Shown: positions 43,948 to 50,808, counted from the first letter of the stretch. The stretch is 63,193 bases of DNA from Halorubrum sp. F4 (GCF_027257195.1 NZ_JAPDFS010000003.1:112077-175269), one strand, 5' to 3'. A program made the numbers and translations. Notes: a model not told the origin generated them from the sequence alone.

Positions 43948-44112
43948 TCAGTCGGTTGTAGTTACGCCCGGGGGGTCCTTGATTATGCGGTGCCTGAAGT
44001 CACTGAAGGGTGTCATTGTGGGTGGAAATTAGCGGATAGATCTTGAACCGAGAACGAGTGATTCAGTCGTTGTTATAAAAAGAGGTCTCACTGAATGGCG
44101 GGACTCAGTACG
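43948..44112. other. Intergenic region with promoter motif copy
   Basis: Between the stop of the first TasA-like gene and the start of the surface protein gene. It holds the promoter motif copy at 43974-43999 and an AT-rich stretch just before it (TTGTTATAAAAAGAGG near 44069-44084), which may serve as terminator or secondary promoter. No ORF is supported. Confidence 0.45.
43974..43999 (-). promoter_or_regulatory. Fibre-cluster promoter motif, copy 1 (surface protein gene)
   Basis: On the minus strand: CTTCAG, six bases, CATAAT, then CAAGG. It matches 15 of the first 20 positions of the copy before the gene at 45795. It ends 26 bases before the ATG, so a start a few bases upstream of the ATG is expected. 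It is the weakest of the four copies. Confidence 0.55.
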
Positions 44113-44640
44113 TTATACTTCGTCGGCGTTGATCGTGAGCGTACCGCCGGAAACCGAGTTTCCGTCCGTTTCAACCACGGCGACGTCGACGGTGGTCGAG
44201 TTACCCGGCGAGATATCAGTACCCCCGCCATCGTCGGAAACCTCGAAGTATACTCCTTCGCCGTCATCGAGACCCACGTTGTCTACTTCACTGGCGACGC
44301 TTCCCTGTCCGGAGTATTCGAGAGAGATACGAACCCGATCCTGTCCCTGGTTAGTGATTTTGAAAACTTCCGGAACCACAGTAGCCGCGTTTCGGTTGAA
44401 CCCGAGTCCACCCTTTCCGTTCCCTGGCCCACCGAGATCTATAGAGAGTTGATCTCCGTTATTGTTGGTGACAAAATCGTTGTCGCTAGAGAGACCAAGA
44501 TATGCGTTAGCGTCACCAGCAGTGTTAACGGAGACACCTCGCTCCGCTTCCACGCTCGTAAATGCCCCAGTACCCATTGCAGCTGCACTACCCGTAGCCA
44601 ATGCGCCCAGGCCGGCGATGAACTTGCGTCGGTTTGTCAT
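44113..44640 (-). CDS. Tat-exported TasA/camelysin-like (DUF1102-type) protein 1
   Basis: 175 residues beginning MTNRRKFIAGLGALATGSAA, a Tat signal with RRKF. It is followed by the GTGAFTSVEAERGVSV signature that heads this family of small surface proteins. The mature part is an all-beta pattern (TVVPEVFKITNQGQDRVRISLEYSG...) ending ADEV, as in TasA/camelysin and haloarchaeal DUF1102 proteins. It is probably cleaved by the signal peptidase encoded downstream. Its 5' leader is about 98 bases long after the promoter motif and is related to that of the gene at 46864. Confidence 0.8.
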   Translation of the reverse strand: MTNRRKFIAGLGALATGSAAAMGTGAFTSVEAERGVSVNTAGDANAYLGLSSDNDFVTNNNGDQLSIDLGGPGNGKGGLGFNRNAATVVPEVFKITNQGQDRVRISLEYSGQGSVASEVDNVGLDDGEGVYFEVSDDGGGTDISPGNSTTVDVAVVETDGNSVSGGTLTINADEV

Positions 44641-44684
44641 AGTTGTTGACCTCGTTGTGTTCGCACGCGACGCCACGTACACCG

Positions 44685-44702
44685 ACACGGGAGTTCCCGC
44701 AT
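44685..44702 (-). promoter_or_regulatory. Leader hairpin, TasA-like gene 1
   Basis: On the minus strand ATGCGGGA and TCCCGTGT form a stem (with G-U pairs) in the 5' leader. The leader of the gene at 46864 has an equivalent hairpin (46804-46821) with different bases but conserved pairing, so structure appears kept. Confidence 0.45.
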
Positions 44703-44738
44703 CACGCAGCATCGCTTCACTTCACCCATGGAACCCGA

Positions 44739-44764
44739 CCCATATCGTTATGAAATACCAGAAG
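44739..44764 (-). promoter_or_regulatory. Fibre-cluster promoter motif, copy 2 (TasA-like gene 1)
   Basis: On the minus strand CTTCTG, six bases, then CATAACGATATGGG. The block CATAACGATATGGG is identical to the copy before the gene at 46864. It starts 98 bases before the ATG. Confidence 0.75.
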
Positions 44765-44806
44765 TATTTCCAGAACCGATTGAATACCGGAGACTTGCTT
44801 CCGCCT

Positions 44807-44880
44807 CCGTTTGAACGGTGGTCGGACCGTTTCAGGCTCGGTCTGAAGACCACTCACCGACCGTTCACGATCGGTCTGAA
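44807..44880 (+). repeat. Palindrome plus direct repeats, candidate operator array
   Basis: 44807-44818 is the perfect palindrome CCGTTTGAACGG. 44825-44847 and 44859-44880 are two copies of GACCGTT...TCGGTCTGAA, 34 bases apart; the first contains an inverted TTCAG/CTGAA pair. The array lies upstream of both divergent genes and could bind the HTH protein or another regulator. Confidence 0.5.
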
Positions 44881-45106
44881 TCCGCATGATCCGGCAAAAT
44901 ATGTGTAAACGAACGGAAACGTAGAGAGGATTCCCAGCCACGATATCGCATGATGAAGATCGGAGAACACCGGTTTCAGCCCTCAATCGGCGGTAATACG
45001 AGATTTTGCCGGAGAGAGAGGAGACGAATTTTACTCACGAGAAGTTCTCAATTCTCTATCACGATCCGAGGATTTATGTAGATTGGATCATATGTGTCAG
45101 ACGTAA

Positions 45107-45685
45107 ATGGCGTCGGCACAGCAGATCGACGGGGGGCCCTCTGACGTCGGTATCGACATCGCCGACGACGAACTGTACGAGGTGCTCGCGAACCAGCGAC
45201 GACGGTTCGCGGTGCACCTGTTGAAACGGGAGGAGCAACGGATGGAGATCGGGGAGATGGCCGAGCAGATCGCGGCCTGGGAGAACGACGTCGAGCCGGT
45301 GGAGATCACGGGCAACGAGCGCAAGCGCGTCTACACCGCGCTCCAGCAGTCACACCTGCCGAAGATGGACCGTGCCGGCGTCGTCGAGTTCAACAAGGAC
45401 CGAGGGGTGGTCGAGCCCACGGTCGCGCTCGAGAACATCGACCTCTACATGGACGTGGTCGAGGGGAAGGAGATCCCGTGGAGCCTCTACTACGTCGGTC
45501 TTTCCGGGGTCGCGCTCGCGCTCGTGGGCGCGGTCTGGATGGAGGCGTGGCCGTTCCTCCTGCTTCCGGACCTCGCGTGGACGCTGGCGGTCGTGATCGC
45601 CTTCGCGTTCTCCTCGATCGCGCACCTGTACTACACGAGAGAGATGAAGGTCGGGGAGCTGGAGAAGCCGCCGGAACTCCAGTGA
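45107..45685 (+). CDS. Membrane-anchored HTH protein (DUF7344-like)
   Basis: 192 residues. The N-terminal two thirds is a winged-helix-like domain (DDELYEVLANQRRRFAVHLLKREEQRMEIGEMAEQIAAWENDVEPVEITGNERKRVYTALQQSHLPKMDRAGVVEF), then two membrane segments (about 127-146 and 150-172) and a short charged tail. It resembles the haloarchaeal DUF7344 family. Its place between TasA-like genes suggests it senses the envelope and controls the cluster. Start ATG 45107 has a TATA-like element 26-33 bases upstream. Confidence 0.78.
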   Translation: MASAQQIDGGPSDVGIDIADDELYEVLANQRRRFAVHLLKREEQRMEIGEMAEQIAAWENDVEPVEITGNERKRVYTALQQSHLPKMDRAGVVEFNKDRGVVEPTVALENIDLYMDVVEGKEIPWSLYYVGLSGVALALVGAVWMEAWPFLLLPDLAWTLAVVIAFAFSSIAHLYYTREMKVGELEKPPELQ

Positions 45686-45732
45686 GGACGGTATCGGAGG
45701 GCTCGCTTCGAGTTCAAGCGCTCCGTACCGGT

Positions 45733-45758
45733 CTTCTGGCGACGCATAACCATACGGG
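45733..45758 (+). promoter_or_regulatory. Fibre-cluster promoter motif, copy 3 (TasA-like gene 2)
   Basis: CTTCTG, six bases, then CATAACCATACGGG, 36 bases before the ATG at 45795. It differs from copies 2 and 4 at two positions of the second block only. Confidence 0.75.
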
Positions 45759-45794
45759 TAGAACACGTCGGTCAGCCCAAGAGGGGTTCTCTAC

Positions 45795-46583
45795 ATGAAA
45801 CGACGAAACCTCATCCTCCTGCTCGGCGGGGCGAGTTCCGGGGCGATGAGCGTCGGCACGGGGGCGTTCAGCAGCATGGAGGCAGAGCGGGGTGTATCGG
45901 TGGATGTGGTGAGCGACGATCAGGCGTTCGTGGGATACCGATCAGATGACCGAACGCTCCCCAACGATCTGAACGACGACGGAACGATCGATCTGGTTAC
46001 TGTAACGAACCGGTTCACTCAGGAGATCGAATTTGTCGACGCCGCTATCGACGACGGTGGCGAATTCTTTGGTGAGTTGAACATACCGGACGGTGATATC
46101 AGTCCGGGAGATCCTGCGACAGTCACAGCAACGCCGACATTTGAGCCCGGCGACGAGATCAAGGTCGCCGTCACGATTCAGGTCAAGGGAGCTGGCGTGT
46201 CTGCCGAAGTGTTCGGTGATACCGAGACACGCCAATTCACCGTTACGCGAGAGAAGACGGAGTCATCCAGTGTGGTCCATTACAACGGTAAAGGGACGAT
46301 CAACGTCGAGAGTCAGACTGAAAATAACGATACCATCGAAATCAAGGCATATAGTATTCCAAACGGGAGTTCATCGGAACAGGACAAGCAGAACTCGCTG
46401 TCGTCTCCCCAGACTGTCGATATAGAACCAAACAAAAACGAAAATCTCACAGACTGGATCGTTGCTGTCGAAGTCAATGGCAGCATCTATCGACATCCAG
46501 GTTGGGACGAAAGTGCGTGTAAGTTTAATGGCCCCGACGGGGGGCCTGGTGTCCACGTAAACGAACCCCCGAGTTGTGAGTAA
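45795..46583 (+). CDS. TasA/camelysin-like exported protein 2, with C-terminal extension
   Basis: 262 residues starting MKRRNLILLLGGASSGAMSV, a twin-arginine signal, followed by the family signature GTGAFSSMEAERGVSV. A beta-rich mature domain runs to about residue 155 and is followed by an extra domain of roughly 100 residues with Asn/Ser/Thr richness and two Cys (DESACKFNGPDG, PPSCE) at the end that might form a disulfide. It is longer than its two paralogues. It is transcribed with the HTH gene upstream (about 110 bases apart) but also has its own promoter motif. Confidence 0.75.
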   Translation: MKRRNLILLLGGASSGAMSVGTGAFSSMEAERGVSVDVVSDDQAFVGYRSDDRTLPNDLNDDGTIDLVTVTNRFTQEIEFVDAAIDDGGEFFGELNIPDGDISPGDPATVTATPTFEPGDEIKVAVTIQVKGAGVSAEVFGDTETRQFTVTREKTESSSVVHYNGKGTINVESQTENNDTIEIKAYSIPNGSSSEQDKQNSLSSPQTVDIEPNKNENLTDWIVAVEVNGSIYRHPGWDESACKFNGPDGGPGVHVNEPPSCE

Positions 46584-46741
46584 TCGATCGTAGTTGAGTC
46601 CGGAGTTCTCGATAGATATGTGCGGTTAGTTCTAAGAGGAATATAAGATTTCGTCGCCGAAGGGTCCGCCTGAAGCATACAGAGGGACTCCAGAACGGTT
46701 ACAGACCAGTCCAGAATCAGCTTCAGCCATTGTCAGAACAT

Positions 46742-46767
46742 CTTCTGCCGACTCATAACGATATGGG
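46742..46767 (+). promoter_or_regulatory. Fibre-cluster promoter motif, copy 4 (TasA-like gene 3)
   Basis: CTTCTG, six bases, then CATAACGATATGGG. The second block is identical to copy 2, and the spacing to the ATG (96 bases) is nearly the same as there (98). Confidence 0.75.
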
Positions 46768-46803
46768 ATACGTCCCATGGGTGAAGTAGAGCGACCCGGG
46801 GTG

Positions 46804-46821
46804 ACACGGGATGTCCTGTGT
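46804..46821 (+). promoter_or_regulatory. Leader hairpin, TasA-like gene 3
   Basis: ACACGGGA and TCCTGTGT pair with one G-U. It is the counterpart of 44685-44702, at the same relative place in the leader. Confidence 0.45.
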
Positions 46822-46863
46822 TCCCGAGGGCGGGTCGCGTGCGGTAACAGAGGTAGACCAACC

Positions 46864-47541
46864 ATGCAACGACGCAAATTCGTAATCGGTCTGGGTGCAT
46901 TGTCCACTGGAAGCGCAGCTGCGATGGGTACGGGTGCTTTCACAACCGCGACACTGGAAGATCGATCCGTAACTGTCGACGTTTCAGGAGACGCAGACGC
47001 ACAAATTGCGCTTATGGGGGGTAATGATCCCGATATTTCTGCCAATGAATCGGGAGCTCTTGAACTCGATCTAAGCGGTGATGAAGGAGAAGGAGTTAAC
47101 ATTGATTCTGTTTATACTTGGGGAGACTCTGAGAGTCCGGAATCCAACTACGCATTTAAGATTGTCAACCAAGACGACAGTGGGCAATCGTACTCAATGA
47201 CCTTGACTTATGACTACGATCGGAGTTGGGTCAATGGTAGTGCTTCTTGGGATCAAAACTATCAATCATACATTGAATTCGAAGTATTTGATGGTGATGG
47301 GCACTTTGCAGGCCGGCCAAAGTGGGCACGCTCGCAGCAGTGGCCCGACCAAGGTCAACACGGTTCACGTGGAGAGGATACACCGCTCACTCTTGGAGAC
47401 GGTAATGCTGAGAATAGAGCTCTTAACCCCGGCGAAACTTGGTACATTGTTGTTCGTGTAGACACGAGTGGCGAGGATGCGAGTACCGATGATAAACTCG
47501 CAGGTCAAGCCACATTCGAATTTAATAGTTATAATGAATAA
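46864..47541 (+). CDS. Tat-exported TasA/camelysin-like protein 3
   Basis: 225 residues beginning MQRRKFVIGLGALSTGSAAA with a Tat signal almost identical to gene 1 (RRKF, GLGAL.TGSAAAMGTGAF). The mature domain is acidic and beta-rich with unusual Trp/Tyr-rich stretches (SWDQNYQSYIEFEVF, KWARSQQWPDQGQ). The DNA is clearly less GC-rich than core genes, with A/T third positions frequent from about 47000 on, hinting at recent acquisition or diversifying surface exposure. The ATG at 46864 is preferred to 46777 because the signal peptide begins there. Confidence 0.78.
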   Translation: MQRRKFVIGLGALSTGSAAAMGTGAFTTATLEDRSVTVDVSGDADAQIALMGGNDPDISANESGALELDLSGDEGEGVNIDSVYTWGDSESPESNYAFKIVNQDDSGQSYSMTLTYDYDRSWVNGSASWDQNYQSYIEFEVFDGDGHFAGRPKWARSQQWPDQGQHGSRGEDTPLTLGDGNAENRALNPGETWYIVVRVDTSGEDASTDDKLAGQATFEFNSYNE

Positions 47542-47769
47542 TAATAAGTAATATATCGTATTGTATATATTGTAAATATATATTGCTGTTCGATCTTATA
47601 TTGGTCACAGTAGACTAGAGGAGTTAGTAGTAACTCAAAATATATTATTATCCAGTAAACTTTCACAATATCCACAGAAAGTGCAGCAATGAGCCTGAAT
47701 AAACTGTATTTTTTGTATTGTGATCAGTAACTTCTATAACAGAGATGTGATCACTCTCGCACATATAGG
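47542..47769. other. AT-rich intergenic region
   Basis: Strongly AT-rich (stretches like ATATATTGTAAATATATATTG around 47565), without an ORF of note. It follows the last TasA-like gene and probably contains its terminator. Such low-GC islands in haloarchaea often mark inserted DNA. Confidence 0.5.
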
Positions 47770-48129
47770 TTCCCCAGTTCACGACGCCGCGCTCTCGTAC
47801 GTCAGAGACGCGATCCGCGGCGAGATCGACGCCATCGGCCGTACCTGGCACTGTTCCGGACACACGCCGTGTTGACGACGTACTACGGCCGGTCGAACGC
47901 GGATGCATCATGACTCCTCGGGAACTTCATGGACGCATGCCGGATCCCTGGTACGACCGGACTCCGGAGGACGTCGTCCGCCGCGTACGTCGTCCTCTCG
48001 GCCGTGAAACGCGGCGACCTCTCGTCCGACGAGGGTCGCGAGACGATCGACTCGATGATCGACGCCGGCTGGTACGTCGCCCCGGACGTGTACACGAAGG
48101 TCGTCCGGAAGCTGGAGTCGTTCGAGTAA
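47770..48129 (+). pseudogene. Broken PIN/DUF3368-type toxin gene remnants
   Basis: Translating past stops and shifts gives fragments like AALSYVRDAIRGEIDAI, then THAVLTTYYGRSNADAS-stop-LLGNFMDA, the C-terminal part of a PIN-type (VapC-like) protein with an in-frame TGA at about 47910. A second piece, AAYVVLSAVKRGDLSSDEGR and ...IDAGWYVAPDVYTKVVRKLESFE (ending at 48129), resembles the C-terminus of DUF3368 PIN-like toxins. Both lack N-terminal catalytic Asp residues. I infer at least one frameshift and one nonsense change, possibly two fused remnants. Confidence 0.5.
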
Positions 48130-48164
48130 CGGTTATTACGGCCCGCAAACGATCGCGCAGTGAG

Positions 48165-48272
48165 ATGGCGATTCCGCTGTCGGATGCCGAGAAGAAGCGA
48201 ATGCGTCAGGGACGAGTCAGTTCCGGGGTCGAAACTGACGAGGACGACATCGACGAGATCCTCTACGAGTAA
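48165..48272 (+). CDS. 35-residue small ORF, possible antitoxin remnant or small protein
   Basis: Starts MAIPLSDAEKKRMRQGRVSS and ends in an acidic DDIDEILYE. A TATA-like GGTTATTACG (48131-48140) sits 25-34 bases before the ATG, at leaderless distance. It follows the broken toxin remnants, so it may be what remains of an antitoxin, or an independent small protein. Confidence 0.4.
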   Translation: MAIPLSDAEKKRMRQGRVSSGVETDEDDIDEILYE

Positions 48273-48288
48273 GGAAGCCGGAGCCGAG

Positions 48289-48570
48289 TTACTCCTCGTC
48301 CCGTTCCGGTTCGTCCTCGTCACCCTCGCGTTCCGCCCGCAACACGTCGTCCGCGAACTCCCGGACCCGTTCTCGCTCCTCGGCGCTCACGTCGACCGCC
48401 TTCGCGCTCTCGAGCTGCCCGTTCACGACCGCGTTCTGCTGTGGTCCCCACACCTCCGGTGGGTGGGTTTTGATGTACTCCGCCCAGCGAATCACCTGCT
48501 CGTAGCGCGGCGGTCGATCCGGGTCGGCATCCGGGTTTGGATCCGCATCAGACGTTCGTGAGTCGTTCAT
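48289..48570 (-). CDS. Partner of the nucleotidyltransferase (candidate antitoxin or adaptor)
   Basis: A 93-residue, highly acidic protein with a central helical segment (YEQVIRWAEYIKTHPPEVWGPQQNAVVNGQLESAKA) between polar ends. No known domain is recognised. Its start overlaps the end of the upstream nucleotidyltransferase gene by 23 bases, so both are made from one transcript. Such overlapping pairs are typical of toxin-antitoxin modules; here the order is enzyme first. Confidence 0.65.
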   Translation of the reverse strand: MNDSRTSDADPNPDADPDRPPRYEQVIRWAEYIKTHPPEVWGPQQNAVVNGQLESAKAVDVSAEERERVREFADDVLRAEREGDEDEPERDEE

Positions 48571-49150
48571 ACCGGTCCTCGACGTCGAGTCGTTCGACCC
48601 ACGCTTCGAGACGAGTCGGGGAAAGCGTTTCTCCGAACACCGCGTAGAGGTGCGCGGTGTCCTCGAGGTCGGTTCGACCGCCGAGCGAGAGCTTGTACGC
48701 GATCTGTAGCTCGAGCGGACCGATGGGGATCGTGTGGTCGCCGACGTGGGCGTCGATCGCGTTCCGAAGCGACGCCTCGTCGAACTCGTCGCCCGGGAAC
48801 TTCACTTCGAGATGGGGCGTCATCTCCCCGTCCGGAGCGACCCAGACCTTCGTGTCGTTCGAGAGGTTTCCGTACATCTCGGAGAGCGGCATCGCGGGAC
48901 CCCAGTATCCCTCGCGTTCCAGCTCGGCAACGAGCTGGTCGAGCCGGTCGGCCGGACAGCGTTCGATGAACACGTCGATGTCCTCGGTCGACCGCGATCG
49001 GCCGGCGAGGATCGAGACGTAGCCGGCGACGAAGACGTGGTCGATGTCGAGCCGACGGAGAACCTCCGAAAAGCCGATCGCGAGCTCGTCGAGCCGGTTC
49101 GGTTCCCGATCGACGACGAGCCCGCGATCGGTGAGTTCGACGCCAGTCAT
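48548..49150 (-). CDS. Nucleotidyltransferase-fold protein (MNT/AbiEii-like)
   Basis: 200 residues. The core IDHVFVAGYVSILAGRSRSTEDIDVFIE at about residues 35-62 has the G.....R.T.DIDV pattern of the minimal nucleotidyltransferase fold with two metal-binding Asp residues; the usual GS pair is replaced. The C-terminal helices include ELQIAYKLSLGGRTDLEDTAHL, as in AbiEii-like toxins. It is encoded with an overlapping 93-residue partner, in a region with other toxin remnants. Confidence 0.75.
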   Translation of the reverse strand: MTGVELTDRGLVVDREPNRLDELAIGFSEVLRRLDIDHVFVAGYVSILAGRSRSTEDIDVFIERCPADRLDQLVAELEREGYWGPAMPLSEMYGNLSNDTKVWVAPDGEMTPHLEVKFPGDEFDEASLRNAIDAHVGDHTIPIGPLELQIAYKLSLGGRTDLEDTAHLYAVFGETLSPTRLEAWVERLDVEDRYERLTNV

Positions 49151-49275
49151 ACGTGTCTATCCACACGGTGTCGGATAAATCTCTCCGAGGTTTTTTCCGA
49201 GAAACGACCCATCGAGCGTCGGATCCGCCGCCCCGTTCAGGTGCGTTTTTGTATCCGGCGATCACACTCCCGAAC

Positions 49276-49422
49276 ATGGATGACCACTCCCACGAGTCCG
49301 ACCCCGAGAAGCGCGTGACCGCCCCGATGCAGGAGTTCGGGGGTCGCGAGGTCGGCATCGGCGCGGCGATCACGCTCGTCGGTCTGCTGATCGCGTACGT
49401 AGTGCCGGCGGTACTGATCTAG
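49276..49422 (+). CDS. 48-residue single-TM haloarchaeal protein (DUF7550-like)
   Basis: Starts MDDHSHESDPEKRVTAPMQE and continues FGGREVGIGAAITLVGLLIA then YVVPAVLI: a short acidic N-terminus, a conserved-looking TAPMQ segment and one C-terminal membrane helix. I recall many haloarchaeal small proteins with this plan (DUF7550-type). The in-frame upstream Met at 49153 lies in the divergent gene's promoter, so 49276 is the better start. Confidence 0.65.
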   Translation: MDDHSHESDPEKRVTAPMQEFGGREVGIGAAITLVGLLIAYVVPAVLI

Positions 49423-49465
49423 ACGCGCGAGAAGAGCCGGTCGACGAACGTCCTTTTGAGAGCAC

Positions 49466-50683
49466 CTACCGCGGGTACCACGCCAGCGGGTGGTCGGCGA
49501 TGAGGTCGATGCTCACCGGCTGGTCGAGCTCGAACTCCTCGACGTGGTTGTGGAGGCAGTGGACCGCCTCGCCGGAGTCGAGCTCGACCCGGTAGATGAA
49601 CGAGGGCCCGACGTACTGTCTGGAGACGACGACGCCGTCGGCGACGTCCTCGTCGGCGGGCGTCGCGCGCAGGTCGTCCGGTCGAACGAGCACGTCGACG
49701 GGCGCGCCGTCGTAGGTGGTGTCGTACCCCTCCAGCGTGGCGGCGTTGAAGCGGCCGACGCCGGTCTCGACCTGCCCCTCCCGGAGGCGGCCCTCGAGGA
49801 AGGACGCCCGCCCGAGGAAGGAGGCGACGAACTTCGACTCGGGCTGCTCGAAGACGCTCTCGGGGCGACCCACCTGCTCGATGGAGCCGTCGTTCATCAC
49901 GGCGACGCGGTCGGAGATGGAGAGCGCCTCCTCCTGGTCGTGGGTGACCGAGATCGCGGTGACGCCCGCGGCCTTCAGGATGCGGCGCACCTCCTCGCGC
50001 ATCTCGACGCGCAGGCGCACGTCGAGGTTCGAGAACGGCTCGTCGAGGAGGAGCACGTCCGGCTCGGGCGCGAGCGACCGCGCCAGCGCGATCCGCTGTT
50101 TCTGCCCGCCGGAGAGCTGGTCGGGCGTCTTGTCGCCGTGCTCGGTCATCTCGACGAGCTCGAGCAGCTCGTCCACTCGAGCCGTCGTCTCGGCGTCGTC
50201 GGCGTCCTCCAGCCCGAACGCGACGTTCTCGCGCACGGTGAGGTGCGGGAACAGCGCGAAGTTCTGGAAGACGATGCCCACGTCGCGGCGCTCGGGCGCG
50301 ACGAACGCACCACCGTCGTCGGCGTCGGCGACCGTCTCGTCGGCGAGCGTGATCGATCCCGCGGTGGGTTCCTCGAGCCCCGCGACCATCCGCAGCGTCG
50401 TGGTCTTCCCGCAGCCGGACGGGCCGAGGAAGGTGAGCAGTTCGCCGGAGCGAACCTCGAGGGAGACCCCGTCGACCGCGCGCTCGGGGCCGAACTCCTT
50501 GGTGACGTTCGAGAGCGACAGGACGGCCTCGGCGGACGAGCTGTCGGGTGCTTCGTCGGTCGGGATCCCATCGATCGACGCCCCGTCGGCCGGGCCGTCC
50601 GTGGCCGCCGCGGACGATACGGACGCCGTCGCCTTCGCGCGGTCCGCCGCCTGTCGTGAGTCGGTCTGTTCGGAGTGAGCCAT
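49466..50683 (-). CDS. ABC transporter ATPase, FbpC/PotA type (probably iron)
   Basis: 405 residues from MAHSEQTDSRQAADRAK. The ATPase shows Walker A GPSGCGKTT, Q-loop VFQNFALFPH, signature LSGGQKQRIALARSL, Walker B VLLLDEPFSNLD and the switch His in SVTHDQEEAL, then a C-terminal TOBE-type regulatory domain. The Ala/Ser/Asp-rich N-terminal 50 residues are low complexity. No permease or binding protein is adjacent. The 18-base palindrome at 50733-50750 overlapping its promoter resembles iron-dependent DtxR/IdeR-type sites, pointing to iron. Confidence 0.82.
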   Translation of the reverse strand: MAHSEQTDSRQAADRAKATASVSSAAATDGPADGASIDGIPTDEAPDSSSAEAVLSLSNVTKEFGPERAVDGVSLEVRSGELLTFLGPSGCGKTTTLRMVAGLEEPTAGSITLADETVADADDGGAFVAPERRDVGIVFQNFALFPHLTVRENVAFGLEDADDAETTARVDELLELVEMTEHGDKTPDQLSGGQKQRIALARSLAPEPDVLLLDEPFSNLDVRLRVEMREEVRRILKAAGVTAISVTHDQEEALSISDRVAVMNDGSIEQVGRPESVFEQPESKFVASFLGRASFLEGRLREGQVETGVGRFNAATLEGYDTTYDGAPVDVLVRPDDLRATPADEDVADGVVVSRQYVGPSFIYRVELDSGEAVHCLHNHVEEFELDQPVSIDLIADHPLAWYPR

Positions 50684-50732
50684 GTGGGTTCGAGTGCCGA
50701 GCGGGACGGCACCCGTTCGTTGGGACCACATA

Positions 50733-50750
50733 TTTTAGGAGAACCTAAAA
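50733..50750. promoter_or_regulatory. DtxR/IdeR-like operator of the ABC ATPase gene
   Basis: TTTTAGG-AGAA-CCTAAAA, a perfect 7+4+7 inverted repeat. It lies 50 bases before the start of the ATPase and overlaps an AT-rich TATA-like stretch (CTAAAATATG on the minus strand). TTAGG...CCTAA is the core of metal-dependent DtxR-family sites, and haloarchaeal Idr regulators bind related sequences. Metal repression is an inference. Confidence 0.65.
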
Positions 50751-50808
50751 GCGTGTCGCTCGCGGCGGTTCGAAGCGGAGGAGGGTCTCCCGGGCCGATC
50801 CGACCGTC

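Larger units (their letters stand above)
44641..45106. other. Divergent control region of the fibre cluster
   Basis: Lies between TasA-like gene 1 (minus) and the HTH gene (plus). It contains a leader hairpin (44685-44702), promoter motif copy 2 (44739-44764), a perfect CCGTT-TG-AACGG palindrome (44807-44818) and two 22-23-base direct repeats (44825-44847 and 44859-44880). The plus strand TATA-like TTTATGTA near 45074-45081 suits leaderless transcription of the HTH gene. Confidence 0.6.
46584..46863. other. Leader and promoter region of TasA-like gene 3
   Basis: Contains promoter motif copy 4 (46742-46767), an almost 100-base leader related to that of the gene at 44640, and the conserved hairpin 46804-46821. 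No gene is supported. Confidence 0.5.
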
